A stretch of DNA of 64,000 nt, from contig OX465595.1 in the NCBI GenBank assembly GCA_950022295.1, positions 427,112,270 to 427,176,269 of the forward strand. The letters run 5' to 3'. Both the position numbers and the translations under genes were made by a program. Positions 1-11,792 of this stretch are shown one piece after another. Source of the stretch: Bromus sterilis (taxonomy: Eukaryota > Streptophyta > Magnoliopsida > Poales > Poaceae). The stretch's first letter is position 1; the number at the start of each line of letters is the position of its first letter. The notes under the pieces are model-generated. The model did no database searches. It was not told the DNA's origin and saw only the letters and a list, made by a program, of their open reading frames with translations.

Positions 1-238
1 GCGTCCGAGCTCGAACCGGTGCACGTGGTCGAACGAGTCGTCGACGGGGGAGCTCCAGGACAACCTCCCGGTCGCCCAGGAGGCCAGTGGCCGCGACGAC
101 GGCGATGGCACGGCGACCTCGCGCACGGGAACGAAGAACTGAACGGGACGAATGAGGGAGGAAGAGTGGGTGGCCTAGGGTTTGTATCAGGCGTCGGGGA
201 GGGTCTTATACGTCTCGGGGGTTCCACCGGATGGTCGA
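1..238. other. GC-rich flank of the solo LTR, left arm of copy 1
   Basis: This GC-rich stretch is repeated at 29796-30033 with few differences. In copy 2 the similarity source continues further left (29572-29795), so the duplicated block probably extends beyond the left edge of the window. A plus-strand frame is open across most of it (19-243), but composition alone can keep such frames open. I do not recognise a product. It ends where the solo LTR begins with TGTAAGGCCCC. Confidence 0.5.
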
Positions 239-1031
239 TGTAAGGCCCCGATGCGGTGCTAACTCGAGTTAGTCGCTTTCGTGTCCCGCTCAAGTTAGTA
301 GCACATAAAGAGCCACCGACTCACGACACTCGCACTCGTGTCCCTGCCGGATTCTCGACAACAGGTATGTGAACAATAAACTTAAAACTAAGACAGAAAT
401 ATATAGAGTCCAGAGCATACATCGCCACCGGAATTTATTACATCATCTCAGAGGTCCGTGGACCCAACAGTACATCATGCAACAAGCGGAAGACAATCAT
501 GACCGAGTACGGTCAAAATCCAAATTGTCCTAGAGAGGGCTGCACATAAAGAGTCCACCCACGGATCTTTGAAGCCGAACTATAGGATCTACTGAACGAG
601 GTTGTCCTCATCTTCATCCTCCGGGGGCACCTTCAGGAAGTATCGCCCAGTGCTCGGGTCGAGGTAGTAGTCCACTGCAGTGGCCGATCAGGCAAAACAG
701 TAAAAGCACAAAAGGAAAACAGGGGTGAGATTATACCATTACAGGATAACTAACTCCCTACGGTAAGACAAGGTAAAATTAAAGGTTGCAGCCGTACTAG
801 CATATATGGTGGCTAACGTTCTAATAGAGTAGGGGTAAGATCCAAGAATACACGTGACATCGCGTCATAAGTCTGCTATTCCCTACTTACGTCAATCATA
901 ACACAACCTAGATCTTCTCTCGGTCCCCCTGGACAAAGAAAAGCAACCGAGGCACTCACACGGTAGGCAAGTTTTAATTATGATTCAAATTTTTGATGTT
1001 ATTCTATGAACAAGGAGTAGGTCTCAAGTCA

Positions 1032-1085
1032 TCCATAACCGCGGACACGGCTTTTCGAAAAGATTTAACCCTGCAGGGGTGTACC
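1032..1085. repeat. Block shared with the LTR of the 46.7-60.9 kb Gypsy element
   Basis: A run of about 50 bp containing CCATAACCGCGGAC and CCCTGCAGGGGTGTACC is also present at 47817-47870 and 57886-57939, inside an otherwise diverged LTR. Conservation of one internal block between LTR families suggests a functional part of U3 or of the transcript, but no function can be read from the sequence. Confidence 0.5.
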
Positions 1086-2930
1086 AACTTCCCATCATAG
1101 GCTTCGCATGTACGCCCGGTTTCCACTTGGCTAGGTAAGCGCCTGAAACTCCGGAACGTCAGAGTCCCTCTAACTAACAACGCACAATTCCGGGTGGCCC
1201 CCGGTGAGTCGACACCCAACTCAAAAGCCGGCCACGCTCTCGAATCGGCCTCTACTGTCTGGACGAGGTCGGGTTAGTTGCCCAAATAGATGTGGACAAC
1301 CCCCTAGCCTCCAGGTTTGGACCAACAAGAGAAACCATGTCTCCGCTGGCCCGGGTTGTTTTGAAAACTGCTGGGGTACCAACCAAGCACACACACGTTT
1401 GCAAAAGTAAATCAGCTTGGGCCACCACTAGAACTGTTTGAAGCTAGGTAGGTAAGACAAGGGGACCCCATAGAATCCCACACGCGATTAGGCATGCTCG
1501 TCAAGAAACACAATACCCGGAACTCGGGACCTAGGTGACTCAAATGGAACAAAACACCTGGCGGGAACAGCCCGGTCTGCCATCTTTCGTCAAGTATAAA
1601 TTAACATCATATTAATAATAAATACCAACCAACTTCTTTAAATAACATGATATCCCAAACCATAGCATAGGGTAAGCAGCAAGTTTTCCTACTCATACTA
1701 AGCAATGGCTGAGCAGCGGTAACTTAGCAATACAAAGGTTTGCTGGGATGTGGGGATCATGGCTGTTTGGTTTTTGAAAGTGGCATAGCAAGTGGATAGG
1801 ATCAGACAAACGTTCTAGACTACAACTAGGCAGGTAGTCAGAAAGGTATGAAGTAATGGTATAAATCTTCCCCTTGACTGGGTAGTCGGTCGTCGAAGCA
1901 GACGTATCAGGCTCCTCGGGCTCGGTGTCGTAAATCTCCACGTAAGTCTCCTCGGCGGTCTCAGGTGCTAACGTAAAGTACCAGCAAGGGAAAGACACGT
2001 AAGTAAGCAATGGGTACAATGCACAGGCAAAGATGGTATGATCAAATTTAATCGACATGATATGACCCTATCTAGTCAGATTTAAATGAAGGTGGTGACG
2101 ACACGTCAACAACTTCATATGCAATTTATTTACGAAAATGGCTTTGGTCTTAGCCTTAATTTGGTGTGAGTAGCATGGCAACATGACATGATCAACAACG
2201 CAATTAACAGAAATAATTACAACGTGAAAATAAAACATCGATTCCGGAGACAGAGAGATGTCGATGAACTTGACATCGGAAAGGTGCAACAAAAGAAGTA
2301 ACCCAGCCACATTGCATATGACAATATGCATAGGGGCTGGTTTTCAAAGATGTAAAGATTTGAAGAAGACATGGACAGGAACCTGGGACCTAAGTGCAAG
2401 TTGCACTAGATGCATTTGAAAGAGGCTCAAATGGTCAAACCATTATCACCAGGCAATTCCTTGGGAGAAACTACCCCAAAAACATATATGGCATGGCCAT
2501 ATTTGGATTTGGGAAGCACTTGACAAAAACAAAGATTTGAGGGGGCTATTTGCGAAATTACCACACTCCAATTAGTAGAGGGGGCAATGTGAAAAATGGA
2601 CATCAATATTGAGATCAGTGGGTCAAACTACCCCAAATTCCTATATGGCATGAATGCCTGAGGCAGAAAAGATCAAAAGTCCCAAAACAGATTTGAATTT
2701 GAATTCAAATCAATTTTGAGAAAAAAAAGAAAATCAGAAAGAAAAGGAAAAGGAAAAAAAACAAAACGGGCATCAGCACTGGGCTGGATTCGGCCAAATG
2801 GCCCACCTCTTCTTTTCTTCCTCTGGACCAGCCCACTTCCTGCGCGGACACACCTCACTGACGCGAGGGGCCCATGGGTCAGCCACTAAAAAAAAGAAAA
2901 AGGAGCGTTGCGCTCGGGGGGGGGGGGGGG

Positions 2931-2982
2931 GCTCGAACCCTCGACGCAGCTCTCTACCATCTCGCTCCGGACCACTGCGCCA
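2931..2982 (-). promoter_or_regulatory. tRNA-like A-box/B-box pair (possible RNA polymerase III promoter)
   Basis: Read on the minus strand, TGGCGCAGTGG (plus 2972-2982) fits an A box and GGGTTCGAGC (plus 2931-2940) fits a B box, about 30 bp apart. The stretch ends at a poly-G run of 16 bases; the copy at 32720-32773 has 13. No full tRNA cloverleaf is evident. It may be a tRNA-derived or SINE-like insertion in the LTR, or chance. Confidence 0.35.
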
Positions 2983-5339
2983 CTGCGCGTCGCTCGACAG
3001 GGAGCAGGTCCAAGGCTAGATGAACTGACCCTGGGCTTCTGAACCTGACGAAAGAAACGGACACGCGCGCCCGACGAGATTCAGGCGAAGCTAGCATGAA
3101 CTACGCGGCGGCGCTGGCTTTGCAGGCACCACGAGCCTCTAGCTGGCACATCCACGCACGGGCGTACGCTGGGATCTGGCCGGAGTCGCAAAGACGGCGG
3201 CGGGGACTTCTACTGAAAACGGCTCGGCGCTGCTGTCACCTCAAGACGGATTCAGATGACGCAAACGGCGACTTCCGGCGACCGCGGCCTCGCACACAGG
3301 TCGCCGGGGCTCGAGCAAGCCTACGGGGCTGAAGACGGCACCTACGTCTATGCGACAGAACCCGGGCTTGCCCCATATCTGCACCAACGGCGACGGCCGG
3401 CTCGTCACAAGTTTGTGCAGCGCACTTCGTACAGGGTTCAGACCGCGGCGGCAAAACCAAATGAAGTACGCGCGGGGTTTAAAAGCCACACCTTGGCTGC
3501 AAAGGGCGCGTCCTAGACATCCACAGAGCGCGCCCCGCGCACCTAGAACACGCCAGGGCCACGGTGGCCTCGACGGCACGGCATCTCGCGGACGGAGGCG
3601 GAGCGGCTCGGAGGGGGCGACAACACGATCACTACAGGGGATCTGGGACCTCGCGTCTCACCTAGAGGGGTGTCGATGACGGGAAGGGCGTGTCGGAGGC
3701 GAAGAAGGTGGACGGAGACGTCGCCGGGGTCGGAGGCTTCCGCGGCGGGGCTCATCATCGAGGACTCGATACGGCGCGTCCCACGGCAACCTGCACGGGG
3801 GAAACGACAGCGATGAGGTCGGAGATCACGAGCGCGAGCGCTCGCTCGACGACATCGAGACACGGCGGCGAGATTGCTCACCGGAGTTGCGGCTTCAGGC
3901 GGAACAGGGGACGACCATGGCTGCGGAGCGGCGACGGCGGCGAGATTTGGAAGGGGGGAACGAGTTCTAGGGTTCTCCGCGGGGGCAGGCGACGACTGGG
4001 ATATAAAGGGGGGCTCTCCTAGCCACGTCGACGCCGAAGCTGCCCTCGTGGCCGTCGGTGTGAGAGGAGGCCGGCGAGGTCCCCCCGGACACGTTGGAAA
4101 GGCGACGGGGGACGGCCGTCCGATCAAGATCAACGGCTTGGTGGTCACCCCGCGTACCGGTTCGCCAGGTGGGCTACAGCCCAAGAGGAGGCAGGCCAGG
4201 CTGCGCTAGGCCTGCTGGTTGTCTCCGAAAAGGATGAGAAATGAAATTTTCTCATTAAAAAAACAGAAAACTTCAAGAGTATTCTAGAATTAATTACAAG
4301 GCACAAAAATACACAAAAATATGTATAATTCTCCTTGAATTAACCTTCAAATTCTAAAAATGGTCTGAGCATTTTTGCAACAACTAAAATGTGGAGCTCC
4401 TTTTAAAAATCCAAAACACCTTGAACTAGAGCCCACATTTTTAGATTTGGCAAAAATGATGCAAGGGTCTTGAAAAGCTTGGGAAGGGAATAGAATTGTC
4501 TATGCCAAGTTTGGGATCAAGGGGAGCATGCATGCAACAATTAAAAATTCCTCAAACACCCATCTTGAACCATTTTGGATGCAAACTCAAACAAACCAAA
4601 TGGGCTCCAATCCCAAAGAAAATTTAAATCACCACATGAAATTATAATGTTTAGCATCATGCCAAGTTACAAAGTCAATAGACAAAGTACAATCTCCTGG
4701 TGATTTTTATTTATTGCACATGGGCTATTACAGTCGACACGTCGACCACAACAACCATTGTGGTTGGATGGCCGCCACGCCATTGCACTGCCTCCTCCCT
4801 GTACATAGAATGAAGAAAGGCCGTGGCCTAGCGTGCTGGGCTGTACTGTGGCCACTAGGGGTCCAGAGGGGCACAGTAGGCGTTAGACCTATCCCGTTTT
4901 TTTAAATTCCTTTTCTGTTTTCCAGTAGCTTTGGCAATTTTTTCTAGCCAACAATCACTTTTGTAAAATGTGTGGCTGGCCTCAATATTTAGTATGCAAT
5001 ATTCCACACTGCCACAAAAAGTTTGAGTTCAAACAAAAATGGTTTAGATTTTATTTATTTATCCAAAGGACTATATGGGGTTGTTTGGCACTGTTTTTAT
5101 TTGTTTAAAATATCTAAACAATTCAATAAATTCCCATTTCAGTTATAATATAACCTACTGATTATTTGGCATCTAATAAAATTGTTTGCACAATTTTTGG
5201 AACAACTTTATTTTCCCACATTGTTTTGAATTTTCAAATGAGTTTGAATTTGAACTTGAATTGTAAAGATGATTATCCCTTGCATAATAATGATGACATG
5301 GCATTTAACAAGGTGATTACTGTAGCGGGGTGTTACACC

Positions 5340-5477
5340 GTGGCCGTAAAGCTCTTCTGGGGCGTCCACTGCTGGCCCGTGGTGGCACTCGTTGCCGTGC
5401 AGGCCGTGGCCTTGTGGGCAGTGAATCGTCGTCTTCGAGTGCTCAAGCTCCGTCGAGAACCGCAGTTAGTCAAGTGA
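5340..5477 (+). pseudogene. 46-codon C-terminal exon fragment, hydrophobic, unidentified
   Basis: Directly after the solo LTR an open frame encodes 45 residues ending ...LKLRREPQLVK and TGA. It starts VAVKLFWGVHCWPVV, has a run of about 22 hydrophobic residues that could span a membrane, and then a basic tail rich in Arg. The stop is followed by sequence resembling a 3' UTR. The copy at 35131-35268 is open in the same frame with one amino-acid change (Leu to Arg). The upstream part of the gene has apparently been cut off by the LTR. I do not recognise the family. It could be the last exon of a membrane protein gene, or a chance frame of this length. Confidence 0.35.
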
Positions 5478-6335
5478 TAATCTGGCTAGTTAGGGTTGGT
5501 TAATTACTTGGTTATGGTTGTGTGGGATGGGATCTCCAAGTGAAGTGATGTGTCCGGCGCGTGCGCCTTGAGGACAATGTATCAATCATTCTACTCCTAC
5601 TTATTGTTGTTCTAAGATTCTTAGGGACTGCGTTTCGTCTAGATAGTTTAGTTTAGCAAGATGAAGAAGAAAAAGAAGAAGAGAATATGTGTACCACCGG
5701 TTGGTTGTTGGTGTTGGCTTAAATTAATTCAATCTTGTCTTGTGTAATTCAATTCTATTGTTGGCTTAAATCAATCCTTAATTTTAGTAATGCATGTCGC
5801 ATCGGGATTTCTCTCACATGGCGGTCCAAGAAAACTGCATTTCTCTCTTCTCTCTCTCTCTATATATATAAATATATATGTATGCAGCGGTAGCAGGTGC
5901 GTGCATGTGTCAATCAGTCTTTTCTTTGTCCTTTCATACTATCCATGAGATACTTCATCACTTCTGCGTCGGTACACCCCACTTAAAAAGAAGAACGGTT
6001 GAGATTAGTCCATACCATTTCATAGAAAAGGGTAGGATAATCTTATTTTTTAAATATCCATGCTTTTTTATTTCCTAATTCTGAAGTTGGAGTCAAATTT
6101 ATCCATCCAGCTCTCCGCCCAACACACACACACACACACAACCATCATCATCATACTGCATGGAGGACGCATGCAAAGACGAACGACGAGGATGACAACC
6201 ACACACGGCTTAATTAGAGGAGCTATCTTGTATGATCAAACTACACAATTAGCTTAATTAGACATGTTGATCTGTGTCCAGCAACAGCAGATGGCCGGAC
6301 ATCAACTTTTAAGGCATCTAATATAACTAACTTCC
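5478..6335. other. Non-coding flank between exon remnant and Athila-type LTR
   Basis: The sequence is T- and A-rich with a CT/TA microsatellite near 5845-5880 and a CA run near 6122-6140. It looks like a gene 3' flank. It occurs three times in the window: here, at 35269-36122, and in part at 40766-41590. The third copy is the key to the rearrangement in copy 2. No ORF of note. Confidence 0.6.
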
Positions 6336-7747
6336 TGATGACTCCCAAGTGCAGGAGATCAATTGTAGTACCTTTCGATAAGTATTTGAGTGTCGAACCC
6401 ACGAGGAGCTGAAGGTAAGCTATCTATTCTCTAAAGCCCTATAACCCTCTTATATGGCTGTTTATGCAAAGCAATAAGTTTGACTAAAAGGAACTAACTA
6501 ATTAAAAGCAAGTGACGTGGAGTGTGGTTTGTCTAGTAACTAGTGAAGCAAGTTTAAAATGCAAGTAATCCTAGAGCAAGTTTCTAAGCAAGTTTCACAA
6601 GTAGCAAGCAGAAAATATCTCAAGTATCTCAAGGGAGCAAGTGTTCTAGCAATAGGTGTTTCGTTCGTGTGGTTGTCACAATTAGTGAAGCACATGTTTT
6701 AGTCTTAGTTGTTTCTTCTAGGAAGAAGCCATGAATAGGTATAGTCAAGTAAATGATCTACGACCCCTTATGATGGATCATGGGGCCAAGTAAATGACTG
6801 CACAAGATTGATTAAGACATAAAGTCCCACCATAGCCTTACGTTCTAAGGTCCCCTATATATATCCCCCAATAACTTAACTTTGTGGCTCGGTCTCAGGT
6901 TACTGTCACTCCCAAGTCACCACCACTCCATTATGCTACCGGTGATCACCTTACATGCATTCCCCAACATATGCGTGCACTCATATATTGTACATAAAGA
7001 CAATCATAGAAGATAACAAACTTGTATGCAACCAATCAACGAACTATTTCACCATTGCCAAGAACAATTCACTACTCAAACATAGACGGGGAGACACAAT
7101 ACATCAAGGGAATATAGTATTGCATCATACATCGTGTTTGCCAAGAGATTACAGTGGAGAGATGGAGCTAATCTTGCTGTAGATGATGATGATGAACACG
7201 CCGGAGGGGGGTGGAGCCCTCCGGGGGTGATCCCGGCGGCGTTTCCCCCCTCCGATCTTCTCCAGCGGTAGCCTTCTGTCTCTCTGTTTCGTGGTTTCGT
7301 CTCTCGGCGCCGCCTCCTCCTCGAAAAGGCCAGGGGACCCTTTATATAGTCGTTTTTAGGTCACGAGACACTCGGGAGAAGAAAGATCGACGGCATCGGA
7401 GCCACGGGGGCAAAAAGGGGGCCTCTCACGCGGCCAAGGAATCTGGCCGCGTGGAGGGTCCTCTTTGCCACCTGGTTGGCCTTTTGGCCCTCTACTTTGG
7501 CCCATGGTCTTCGTCTCGAAAATTCTGAACCGTGCTCTTTGGCCTTGCCCTTTTTGGAGTCCCGAAGCTCCCGGAAAGTCTGAAACACTAAAAAGTACGT
7601 TTTCTGGAAAAACAGGGTTAGAACCAAAAGAAGGGGGATTGTTTAGAAAATCCCCCAAATCATTATAAAACATGAATATAAGTTGCTAATATGTAGTAAA
7701 AACAAGTAATAACATGCAAAGTTCATGTATGCATTTTACATGCATCA
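6336..7747 (-). repeat. 3' LTR of the Athila-type element (LTR1)
   Basis: Bounded by TGATGACT (left, plus strand) and GCATCA (right), it is the downstream LTR because the element reads on the minus strand. It is followed on the plus strand by ACATCCCCAAGCTT, the complement of the polypurine tract. Its sequence is very close to 11793-13203, 36123-37547 and 41591-43013. Confidence 0.8.
7340..7348 (-). promoter_or_regulatory. TATA box in LTR1
   Basis: On the minus strand the sequence CTATATAAAGGG lies about 400 bp into the LTR, upstream of a GC-rich stretch, as expected for an RNA polymerase II LTR promoter. The orientation agrees with that deduced from the PBS. Confidence 0.5.
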
Positions 7748-7761
7748 ACATCCCCAAGCTT
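7748..7761 (-). other. Polypurine tract of the Athila-type element
   Basis: The minus-strand sequence AAGCTTGGGGATGT abuts the TG start of the 3' LTR, the position at which plus-strand DNA synthesis is primed. The same CCCCAAGCTT core recurs several times inside the element. Confidence 0.55.
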
Positions 7762-10700
7762 AACCCATGCTCGTCCTCGAGTATGAAGGTGATAAAACTA
7801 ACATGGACTTTGCATATTGAAACAATCATGGGATATCAAGGAGGATTATTCATGCTACATATAATCAAATGATTAATACTAGAAATGAGTAGCAATATAC
7901 AATTCATGTTGTAAGAAATATCAAATATGCAATCAAAGATGCTTCATGAAAGTTCACAAAGTGTATAATGAAATAAAAGCACTATGGACCAAATGCATAC
8001 ACAAAATGAAAAATAAAATCCTATATTGGTCAAAGAATGGCATAATGGAGAATAGAAAATATGGTGGACACTTTGGAGAAAATTGAGTAGAGGTAAAACA
8101 TGATCAAGTCTTATTTAGCCTCTAAATTATTCAACTAAAATTACTAATTGAAATGTGGTATCCATTGATCTAGGACTCTCATTGCCCCTTTATCACTAGC
8201 ATCTTAAAATTGTGAGTATTGAAGTAATGAGAATGACAAGGTGGTTGAAAGCCTCATGCCCCGTGAGTGTGAAAACCTACTCCATGATTACTCAACTTAA
8301 GATTCCTAATAAGCTTTGTACAATCATAATAAGTATTAATGACATCATAGAGAACCGCAAAGAGGTACCTCTTGCCCCATGACATGGAAACAAGCCCATG
8401 TTACAATGACAAGATGAACAAACGGAGTAGACTCATTATCCTTTTTATTTTCATTCACTATTATGCATAGCTTCTTATTTTATTGTAGGATGTGTTGTAG
8501 AGTCACTCAAGCTGTAAGTAAATTTCCACCATGATAAAGCATGGCTTGGGTTAGCGGCCCAATGCGTTTCTCTAGTCATATAGATACTTACTCATCAAAA
8601 CTTACTATTCCTCTATTTCATTTTGGCATGGCAGGAGTCCAAAAACAAAAGTACATGATATCAACCAAATGTAATTTTTTTTGTGCAATGTTGAAAGCTT
8701 TCCGGTGATACACGTTTATAGCTAGCCCCCAACCACACACTTGTCAAACGCAAAACTTGTGGCTCCCATTATTGGGTCATGTTTATTAGATGCATAAAAA
8801 GTAAAGTGTGCCTTCAAAAGTTCGTGAGAGTCCTATCCCAAGTTCAACCCATGACAATTAATAAAGTGAATATCTTAATTTAGAACATAAATAACACAAT
8901 AACATGGTGAACATACTCGGAATAGCAATAAAGCTAATGGGAAGATATGGTGGACTCACTGGAAATACTTGGCTAAGGAGTGTTGGGAACAAGTTTTTAC
9001 TTGTTGGAATTTTTAAATTTTTGGCTAGCAAGAGGGAGATAGTTGACCAGCTACTATGCATGCATATGTCCATAGAACTACTCATTTCATGACAAACTAA
9101 ATAAACCAGCAATTAACATCAAGGACATGAATAAGAGATAGCTCAAGACAACATTATTGCAAATTTCTACACATAAAAAGTCTATAAATCATGCAAACAT
9201 ATGTAGCTCTTCGAATCAACCATGGCATCCCTATTCCAAATCATAATACTAGCATCCAATACATTCCAACCCCAAACTCCAGTAGCTCAATCTCATATAA
9301 AATGGTGGTGGTGGTCTTATCAAAACAAAAATAAAAACAAAAACTAGACGCTTCAAGTCTCTACGATAAATGCTTTGCTTAGAAAAACAGAAAGCAGACG
9401 TGTGCTAACCAAAAGAGTGTAGCTCCAGTGGGGTGTTCATCACATCCCCAAGCTTATGGCTTTCACCATTCTTGGATGTCTTGAGGCGCAGCTCCTCTAT
9501 TCCCTGTGAAAAAACTTCACAAAACATGTTTCTCCCATTCTTTTTCTGTGGGGTGAGATTAGCAAGGACAAACAAATCACATGCTTGCTGTGCAAAATTC
9601 CAAATCAAATGCTCCAGTAGATAGACAATAAGGTTCATTATGTTGTATGTTCACTCTCTTGCTTGAAAGAATCATGGAAATTCGATTCCCAAGCCCAAAG
9701 AGTGCATAAAACAAAAGAAGGCAGAATCTGTCCAGAAAAGCAACAGCAGCAAAACGAACGTTTTTCCCTAAGCTAGACTCGTCAAAAAAATAAGCCAATT
9801 TTTGTGCTTACAGAGGACGAAAAGTTGCAGAACATACTACAAAATTAGCTCAATCCGACATACCAATAAAAAAACGTAAAATCATACGGTGAGCAGACAC
9901 GTGCTGAAACAGAAATTTCATGCACTAGGATAGCAACTTATAAGTCCAAATGGGTTTGACTTGACTCTTTATTGAAAACTCCAGAATTAAAACAAAAAAC
10001 CTAATCTCTTGAGACAGCAAGAGGACACTAGGAAAAACCAACTAAGAACAACCGGGTTGCCTCCCGTAAAGCGCTTTATTGATAGCCGTATAGCTAGGCT
10101 TTTCTTACTTAACATCATGATGGTTGGAGTGAGGTGGCTCGGCATCCCCAAGCTTGGATTCTTGTACTTATTTGATACATGTAGGGTGAGCCCAGGGGTA
10201 CATCCCCAAGCTTGATTGGTTGTCCCTCTTGATCTTTGTTCATCTCACTCAACTCTTCCTCCTGAAAAATTCTTCTTACACAAATCTCAACATAAAACTT
10301 GATTAGAGGGGTTAGTGCCTCCATAAATAAAATCCACATAGGTACAGCAAAGACACATCATGAGTTGATTCCAAATATTAACTACTGTTACTACAGTTGT
10401 GCATTGCTCCTTGATCAAAAGAACCACACAAAACACAAGTAATGAGAGCAATGCAAAATAAAGACATAATCTGCCAAAAACTGAACAGCCCGTAAAGAGT
10501 GAATTTTTAGAGGCACTTAAGTTGCTCAAATCAGAAAACTTAAAACTAATGAAATATGTAGTGATAACTAAATATTGCTGTCGTAAATTACCAGGTCAAA
10601 ATTCCACTTCTGTGATTTTAAACATTTTTCGCAGTGAAGTTCAGGAATCTGTTTTCTGGACAGCTAATTATTATTGTTTAATCCTATCTCACATATAAGA

Positions 10701-10952
10701 TTATTCTTGCCATTTAAGATGAGAAATAAGACAGAAATGTGATGTTACAGTAGGAACTAATATTTTTATTGTTTTTAGCTTTGGAAAAAGTTTTAATGAT
10801 AGAGACTTTGCAATGGTTTCATTGGCATGAACAACACATGTTCAAGGTCGACCCCAACTTCTCCATTACTCATCCTTCTCATTTACTTTCCCAAATTTTT
10901 TATAAAATGAAAATCTTAAACTAAATGATACATAACGGTAGGTAAAGGTATT

Positions 10953-11666
10953 TTACATGTTGTAAAGACATAAATGTGTGCTCAAACCGAGTAGGAAATT
11001 AAAGCATAAGGAACACACCAAAAAAATATTAAACAATTTATTTTTAAGTCTAACCCATTTCCTATGCATTGGCATTTTGTAATGAAACAAATAAAAGAAG
11101 CACATAATAGCAAGCATAGAAAGGTAGATCAAGTGCAACTTCAATACTTTCAGCATAAAGAGGGGAAACTTAATATTGTTGAAATATGTGTAACCATGTT
11201 TCCCTCTCTCATAATAATTTTCAGTAGCATCATGAATAGATTCAACAATATGAATATCACATAAAACATTCTTATCATGAGCCACATGCATAAAAGAATC
11301 ACTACTCTCCACATAAGTAAAATCCTCATTAGTGATAGTGGGAGTTAAACATTCATAATTTTCATTGCAATCATCATATATAGGAAGCATAGTATCATCA
11401 AAGTGAATTTTCTCCTCCAAGCTTGGGGAACTAGAAATATCATGCTCATCAAAACCAACTTCCCCAAGCTTAAAACTTTCCATAGAATCAGCAAGTATAT
11501 CATTTTTATCCTCAATAGTAGGGGGACTAAAAATATCATATTCATCAAGACAAACTTCCCCAAGCTCAAGGTTTTCCTTAGCAATAAAGGTGTTCAAAGA
11601 ATTAGTACTACCACAAATATGATTGTTGTGCAAATAATTTTTCAATTTCTCCTCAAAACACTTCAT
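10953..11666 (-). CDS. 237-residue acidic/membrane-segment ORF of the Athila-type element
   Basis: The ORF starts about 100 bp downstream of the PBS, so it is the first ORF of the element's transcript. Residues 30-130 are acidic and contain two related repeats beginning LGEV (residues 35-38 and 67-70) followed by DE.DI.S.P. Residues 167-195 and 211-230 are strongly hydrophobic and are separated by the basic motif MHRKWVRLK, so two membrane segments are likely. I recall proteins of this type as common repeat-derived hypothetical proteins in wheat and barley; no enzymatic function is known to me. It is not gag-like: no CCHC knuckle and no retrotransposon-gag helix pattern. An env-like origin is conceivable because Athila elements can carry env-like ORFs, but its 5' position argues against it. 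In copy 2 all but the last few codons are lost. Confidence 0.5.
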   Translation of the reverse strand: MKCFEEKLKNYLHNNHICGSTNSLNTFIAKENLELGEVCLDEYDIFSPPTIEDKNDILADSMESFKLGEVGFDEHDISSSPSLEEKIHFDDTMLPIYDDCNENYECLTPTITNEDFTYVESSDSFMHVAHDKNVLCDIHIVESIHDATENYYERGKHGYTYFNNIKFPLFMLKVLKLHLIYLSMLAIMCFFYLFHYKMPMHRKWVRLKNKLFNIFLVCSLCFNFLLGLSTHLCLYNM

Positions 11667-11764
11667 GTCCTAATTCAAGGTAGATATTATACAGTTCTAA
11701 TATTGTGTTTTAGGTTTATATGTTAGTATGCAATGCAAACAAGAATAAAAGCTTAGCACAACGC

Positions 11765-11782
11765 TCCCCGGCAACGGCGCCA
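11765..11782 (-). other. Primer binding site, tRNA-Asp type
   Basis: The minus-strand sequence TGGCGCCGTTGCCGGGGA is complementary over 18 nt to the 3' end of plant tRNA-Asp(GTC). It lies 10 bp inside the 5' LTR. This fixes the element's orientation and supports Athila-type membership. Confidence 0.85.
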
Positions 11783-11792
11783 GAAAAGTGCT

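Larger units (their letters stand above)
239..5337 (-). mobile_element. Solo LTR (about 5.1 kb) of a Gypsy-type retrotransposon, copy 1
   Basis: The segment starts TGTAAGGCCCC and ends GGGGTGTTACA, so it is bounded by a short TG...CA inverted repeat. On the minus strand it begins TGTAACACCCC, a start common among plant Gypsy LTRs, hence the orientation. No primer binding site or gag-pol lies beside it. It contains the block near 1032-1085 that also occurs in the LTR of the intact Gypsy element (47817-47870), so the two families are related but diverged. The 5 bp flanks (234-238 and 5338-5342) do not match, so a clean target-site duplication is absent. Several long ORFs inside it (for example 3543-4184 minus) follow from GC-rich composition and are not called as genes. 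A near-identical copy is at 30034-35128. Confidence 0.72.
7748..11792 (-). other. Interior of the Athila-type element (non-coding apart from one ORF)
   Basis: The 4.0 kb interior is AT-rich and carries no retroviral enzyme domains in any frame. Repeated copies of CCCCAAGCTT (near 7752, 9445, 10147, 10203, 11462) resemble the polypurine tract. A stretch near 10040-10160 with CCGGGTTGCCTCCC is characteristic of Triticeae Athila-like interiors, from memory. The only ORF of note is the 237-codon frame near the 5' end. The truncated counterpart in copy 2 is 37548-40765. Confidence 0.65.

Noticed and set aside
3999..4012. Plus-strand TATAAAGG as promoter of the solo LTR
   Set aside because: The LTR reads on the minus strand by its termini. 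Without transcript data a single TATA-like motif on the other strand is not enough.
3543..4184. 213-codon minus-strand ORF and overlapping frames
   Set aside because: Several frames on both strands are open at once in this GC-rich part of a solo LTR. No domain is visible and it lies inside the LTR boundaries.
7211..7673. ORFs of 67-114 codons repeated in all four Athila-type LTRs
   Set aside because: They lie within LTRs around the TATA box, on both strands, with no recognisable product.
11765..11782. tRNA-Asp gene
   Set aside because: Only the 18 nt 3' end of the tRNA is matched, at the right spacing from an LTR, so it is a primer binding site.
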